From the NCBI RefSeq assembly GCF_001426745.1, contig NZ_LMFI01000010.1, positions 1,656,811-1,720,810 of the forward strand: a stretch of DNA of 64,000 nucleotides, written 5' to 3'. The notes under the pieces are model-generated. The model made no database searches and had not been told where the DNA came from. It saw nothing but the letters and a program-made list of their open reading frames with translations. This DNA comes from Nocardioides sp. Root140. Lineage in GTDB: Bacteria; Actinomycetota; Actinomycetes; Propionibacteriales; Nocardioidaceae. The translations under genes were made by a program, and so were the position numbers. Positions 60,786 through 64,000 of the stretch are shown here, one piece after another. How positions within the stretch are numbered: position 1 is the first letter of the stretch; every line of letters begins with the position of its first letter.

Positions 60786-61562
60786 ATGGACTACGACACC
60801 CTGCTCGTGGACGTCACCGACGCGGTGGCGTTCGTGACCATCAACCGCCCCGACGTGCGCAACGCGGTCAGCCGCGAGGTGCAGGACGACGTCCGAGCCT
60901 TCCTCGCCCGGGCCCGCACTGACGAGAAGATCGGCGCGGTCGTCTTCACCGGTGCGGGGGAGAAGGCGTTCGTCGCGGGTGCCGACATCTCCCAGCTTGC
61001 CGACTACACACTGCACACCGGGCTGGCCTCCGAGATGCAGAGGCTGTACGACGAGGTCGAGGCGTTCGAGAAGCCGACCGTCGCGGCGGTCAACGGGTTC
61101 GCCCTCGGAGGCGGCTGCGAGCTGGCGATGGCCTGCGACATCCGCATTGCCTCCGACAACGCCCGCTTCGGCCTGCCCGAGACCAACCTCTCCGTGCTCC
61201 CCGGAGCCGGCGGGACGCAGCGGCTGGCCCGCCTGATCGGCACCGGGCGCGCCATCGAGATGATCCTGACCGGTCGGATGATGCCGGCCGACGAGGCGCT
61301 GGCAGCCGGGCTGGTCACCAGTGTCGTGCCGCGTGGTGACCTGCTGACGAAGGCCGCCGAGGTGGCCGGCCAGATCCTGGCCAAGGGCCCGCTCGCCGTC
61401 CGGCTGGCCAAGCTCGTCGTGCGGACCGGCATGGACGCCGACCAGCACACCGGCCTGGTGGTCGAGCGGCTGGCCCAGGCGCTGCTCTACACCTCCGACG
61501 ACAAGCGGGAGGGCACCGAGGCGTTCCTCGCCAAGCGCCGTCCCGCGTTCACCGGGAGCTGA
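60786..61562 (+). CDS. badK: Enoyl-CoA hydratase, probable cyclohex-1-ene-1-carboxyl-CoA hydratase
   Basis: A 258-residue crotonase with both catalytic glutamates: Glu112 in LGGGCELAMACD and Glu132 in LPETNLSVLPGAGG; the oxyanion hole is AFVAGADISQL. This is a true hydratase, unlike BadI. In the cluster it fits either BadK (hydration of the ring double bond) or the hydratase of pimeloyl-CoA beta-oxidation; one enzyme may do both. It begins 2 bases after the thiolase stop. Confidence 0.8.
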   Translation: MDYDTLLVDVTDAVAFVTINRPDVRNAVSREVQDDVRAFLARARTDEKIGAVVFTGAGEKAFVAGADISQLADYTLHTGLASEMQRLYDEVEAFEKPTVAAVNGFALGGGCELAMACDIRIASDNARFGLPETNLSVLPGAGGTQRLARLIGTGRAIEMILTGRMMPADEALAAGLVTSVVPRGDLLTKAAEVAGQILAKGPLAVRLAKLVVRTGMDADQHTGLVVERLAQALLYTSDDKREGTEAFLAKRRPAFTGS

Positions 61563-61563
61563 C

Positions 61564-62433
61564 ATGGAGATCCAGAAGATCTTGGTCGTCGGCTCGGGTG
61601 CGATGGGCTCGCAGATCGCCATGGTCTGTGCGCTGGCCGGCCTCGAGGTGGCGGTGCAGGACCTGGCCGAGGCCTCGCTGGAGAAGGCGCAGTCCGAGCT
61701 GCGTGCCCGGGTCGACCGCAATGTCGCCAAGGGCCGACTCTCCGCCGAGGAGCGTGACGCGGCGTTCGCCCGGTTGACGTTCGACACGGACCTGGCGCCC
61801 GCCGCGGAGGGCGTCGACTTCGTCATCGAGGCCGCCGTGGAGAAGCTCGACGTGAAGCGCGAGCTGTTCGCCGAGCTCGACCGGCTCACCCCTGAGCACG
61901 CGATCCTGGCCACCAACTCGTCGTCGTTCGTGCCCTCCAGGATCGCCGATGCCACCGGCCGCCCCGACCGGGTGGTGAACATGCACTTCTTCAACCCTGC
62001 CCTGGTGATGAGGTGCGTCGAGGTGGTGCGAGGTCCGCAGACCTCCGACGCCACGGTCGATGCGACCGTCGCGTTGACCGAGCGGATCGGCAAGCTCCCC
62101 GTCGTACTCGACAAGGAGATCCCCGGGTTCATCGCCAACCGCCTGCTGGGTGCCGTGCGCGACGAGGCGATCCGGCTGCTCGAGGGCGGCTACGCGTCGG
62201 TCGAGGCGATCGACACCGCTGCCCGCACCGCGTTGGGCTACCCGATGGGTCCGTTCGAGTTGATGGACCTGACCGGCATCGACATCGGCTACTACACCAA
62301 GCAGGGCCGTTTCGAGGAGACCGGCGACCCCGCCGACGCCCCCTCGCGCAGCGTCACCGAGAAGGTGGAGGCGGGCGAGCTCGGTCGCAAGACCGGCAAG
62401 GGCTGGTACGACTACACAGAAGGAGACCACTGA
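61564..62433 (+). CDS. 3-Hydroxyacyl-CoA dehydrogenase
   Basis: A 289-residue two-domain enzyme: NAD site VVGSGAMGSQIAMVCALAG, catalytic His in NMHFFNPALVMRCVEVV, and the conserved GFIANRLLGAVRDEA and GPFELMDLTGID of the HBD/PaaH family. It would oxidise 3-hydroxypimeloyl-CoA with NAD. One base separates it from the preceding stop and one from the following start. Confidence 0.9.
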   Translation: MEIQKILVVGSGAMGSQIAMVCALAGLEVAVQDLAEASLEKAQSELRARVDRNVAKGRLSAEERDAAFARLTFDTDLAPAAEGVDFVIEAAVEKLDVKRELFAELDRLTPEHAILATNSSSFVPSRIADATGRPDRVVNMHFFNPALVMRCVEVVRGPQTSDATVDATVALTERIGKLPVVLDKEIPGFIANRLLGAVRDEAIRLLEGGYASVEAIDTAARTALGYPMGPFELMDLTGIDIGYYTKQGRFEETGDPADAPSRSVTEKVEAGELGRKTGKGWYDYTEGDH

Positions 62434-62434
62434 G

Positions 62435-63586
62435 ATGGACCTGACCCTGACCGAGGACCAGCTCGGCTTCCAGAAGCTGGCCCGGGAGTTCCTCGACAAC
62501 GAGGTCGTGCCGCATCGTGCGGAGTGGGATCGTCGCGAGTCCGTCGACACCGCGATCATCCCGAAGCTCGGGGAGATCGGCTTCTTCGGGCTGACCATCC
62601 CCGAGGAGTACGGCGGCCTCGGCGGCGACTACATCACCTACTGCATCGGCATGGAGGAGCTCGGGCGGGCCGACTCCTCGGTGCGCGGCATCGTGTCGGT
62701 CTCGATGGGCCTCTTCGGCAAGATCGTGCTGGAGCATGGCACCGAGGAGCAGAAGCAGGAATGGCTTCCCGGCATCGCGAACGGGACCAAGCTCGGCTGC
62801 TTCGGACTCACCGAGCCCGACACCGGTTCGGATGCCGGCAACCTGAAGACGCGCGCCGTCCGGGACGGCGGCGACTACCTGATCACGGGCAACAAGATCT
62901 TCATCACCAACGGCACCTGGGCTGACGTGTGCATCGTCTTCGCCCGCACCGGCGAGCCCGGCCCGAAGGGCGTCTCGGCGTTCCTGGTGCCCACCGACGC
63001 TCCCGGCTTCACCCGCACCGAGATCCACGGCAAGCTCGGCCTGCGTGGCCAGGCCACCGCCGAGCTGAGCTTCGACAAGGTCCGGGTGCCGGCCAGCGCG
63101 ATGGTCGGAGCCGAGGGTGAGGGCTTCAAGCTCGCGATGAAGTCCCTCGACAAGGGCCGGGTCTCCGTCGGCGCCGGCTGCACGGGGATCATCCAGGGCT
63201 GCCTGGAGGCCGTGGTCTCCTACAGCCAGGAGCGCAAGCAGTTCGGTCGTCCGCTCGCGTCGTTCCAGATGATCCAGGACATGATCGCCGAGATCTCCAT
63301 CGACGCCGATGCGGCGCGACTGCTCACCTGGCGGGCCGCGGACATGATCGAGCGCGGCATCCCGTTCGCGACCGAGGCGTCAAAGGCCAAGTACTTCGCC
63401 TCCGAGGCGGCCGTGAAGGCCGCCAACCTCGCCATCCAGGCCTTCGGTGGCTACGGGTACGTCGACGAGTACCCGGTGCAGAAGTACATGCGCGATGCGC
63501 GGGTCATGACGCTCTACGAAGGCACCTCCCAGATCCAGAAACTCCTCATCGGGCGCGCCGAGACCGGCATCAGCGCCTTCCTCTGA
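62435..63586 (+). CDS. Acyl-CoA dehydrogenase (probable pimeloyl-CoA dehydrogenase step)
   Basis: A 383-residue short-chain-type acyl-CoA dehydrogenase: IPEEYGGLGGD, GLTEPDTGSDAG, IFITNGTW, QERKQFGRPLASFQ, and YEGTSQIQKLLIGR with the catalytic Glu at residue 362. In contrast to the AliB-like enzyme, the active-site base is canonical. By position it would desaturate pimeloyl-CoA or another chain intermediate. Starts one base after the 3-hydroxyacyl-CoA dehydrogenase stop. Confidence 0.88.
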   Translation: MDLTLTEDQLGFQKLAREFLDNEVVPHRAEWDRRESVDTAIIPKLGEIGFFGLTIPEEYGGLGGDYITYCIGMEELGRADSSVRGIVSVSMGLFGKIVLEHGTEEQKQEWLPGIANGTKLGCFGLTEPDTGSDAGNLKTRAVRDGGDYLITGNKIFITNGTWADVCIVFARTGEPGPKGVSAFLVPTDAPGFTRTEIHGKLGLRGQATAELSFDKVRVPASAMVGAEGEGFKLAMKSLDKGRVSVGAGCTGIIQGCLEAVVSYSQERKQFGRPLASFQMIQDMIAEISIDADAARLLTWRAADMIERGIPFATEASKAKYFASEAAVKAANLAIQAFGGYGYVDEYPVQKYMRDARVMTLYEGTSQIQKLLIGRAETGISAFL

Positions 63587-63597
63587 AAGGACTCCTC

Positions 63598-64000
63598 ATG
63601 GTCACCTCACCGCAGAGCCCGTTGGGCTTCGTCAACACCGACTCCCTCCTGTCGGAGGAGGATGTCGCGATCCGCGACACGGTGCGCAAGTACGTCGAGT
63701 CGAAGGTGAAGCCGCAGCTGGCTGGTTGGTACGAGTCGGCGTCGATCCCGGCCCGTGAGCTGGCCAAGGAGCTCGGGTCGTTGGGTGTGTTGGGCATGCA
63801 TCTGGAGGGTTATGGGTGTGCGGGCACCAGTGCGACGGCGTACGGGTTGGCCTGCATGGAGCTGGAGGCCGGTGACTCGGGGTTGCGGTCGTTGGTGTCG
63901 GTGCAGGGGTCGTTGGCGATGTTCGCGATCTGGAAGCACGGGTCGGAGGAGCAGAAGCAGGCGTGGTTGGATCACGACCGCGTTGAGCACGAGGTACGTC
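63598..64000 (+). CDS. gcdH: Glutaryl-CoA dehydrogenase (partial, runs off the window)
   Basis: Only the first 134 codons are present, starting at ATG after AAAGG. DTVRKYVESKVKPQLAGWYE, GMHLEGYGCAGTSATAYGLA and AGDSGLRSLVSVQGSLAMFA are the hallmark N-terminal segments of glutaryl-CoA dehydrogenase, which oxidises and decarboxylates glutaryl-CoA to crotonyl-CoA. This is the expected last step of pimeloyl-CoA breakdown. From about 63780 codon choice shifts to many TTG and GTG codons, and the last dozen residues (WLDHDRVEHEVR) depart from the family's usual LP-x-M-x-x-G continuation. Confidence 0.85.
   Translation, partial: MVTSPQSPLGFVNTDSLLSEEDVAIRDTVRKYVESKVKPQLAGWYESASIPARELAKELGSLGVLGMHLEGYGCAGTSATAYGLACMELEAGDSGLRSLVSVQGSLAMFAIWKHGSEEQKQAWLDHDRVEHEVR

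Overview
The window is a 64-kb piece of a very GC-rich chromosome. Start codons are often GTG or TTG, many genes overlap as ATGA or GTGA, and regulators are mostly TetR, MarR, PadR, MerR and PucR types. This points to an actinobacterium. Gene content (Pls/PosA-type NRPS, acyl-CoA catabolism, a 13E12/HNH remnant, phosphatidylserine pathway, DesA3-like desaturase) best fits Nocardioides or another Nocardioidaceae. That placement is an inference; no rRNA or tRNA gene was seen.

Layout. 0-4.6 kb: the end of a DEAD-box helicase, then a TetR/FAD-dehydrogenase/SDR operon with strong operators facing a second SDR. 4.6-11.4 kb: a one-module NRPS with three membrane/hexapeptide blocks, an M1 peptidase, a phosphopantetheinyl transferase that probably activates the NRPS, and a secreted SGNH hydrolase. 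11.5-21.3 kb: a small ORF, azlCD, an exported endo/exonuclease-like protein, a semialdehyde dehydrogenase, zwf, a DUF2332 gene, a quinone-reductase-like gene, an MFS exporter and a LuxR-type regulator. 21.4-28.1 kb: a sigma factor with a SnoaL-like tail, a VOC protein, and a glpD-tetR / FAD oxidase-diacylglycerol kinase locus with the same gene order as Rv2249c-Rv2252 of M. tuberculosis. 28.1-41.1 kb: sulfotransferase, DUF3592, pirin, beta-glucosidase, dienoyl-CoA reductase with PadR, a DUF4396 gene behind a CsoR-like operator, a CoA-transferase/racemase, MarR and MFS genes, psd-pssA, and a CDF transporter. 41.2-52.1 kb: PucR regulator, ferredoxin reductase and acyl-CoA desaturase; an ECF sigma factor with a membrane partner; a Baeyer-Villiger-type monooxygenase; an RhlE-like helicase with a long leader; two CsbD genes around a MerR gene; and an HNH pseudogene.

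52.2-64 kb is the most coherent system: MaoC-type pair, MHS transporter, TetR repressor, and a nine-gene operon matching every step of cyclohexanecarboxylate degradation. AliA makes the CoA thioester, AliB desaturates it, a BadK-like crotonase hydrates it, BadH oxidises it and BadI opens the ring to pimeloyl-CoA. A thiolase, a 3-hydroxyacyl-CoA dehydrogenase, an acyl-CoA dehydrogenase and a glutaryl-CoA dehydrogenase (cut by the window end) would carry the chain on to crotonyl-CoA. Five TGAA-N6-TTCA sites sit at the two promoters of this region, two pairs of them spaced exactly 21 bp apart, which defines a likely local regulon of the TetR protein.

Many convergent gene ends carry long perfect or near-perfect palindromes, and two distant ones (32.2 and 50.3 kb) belong to the same repeat family. 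A second repeat family (18-bp units at 22-bp pitch) occurs at 0.6 and 17.9 kb.
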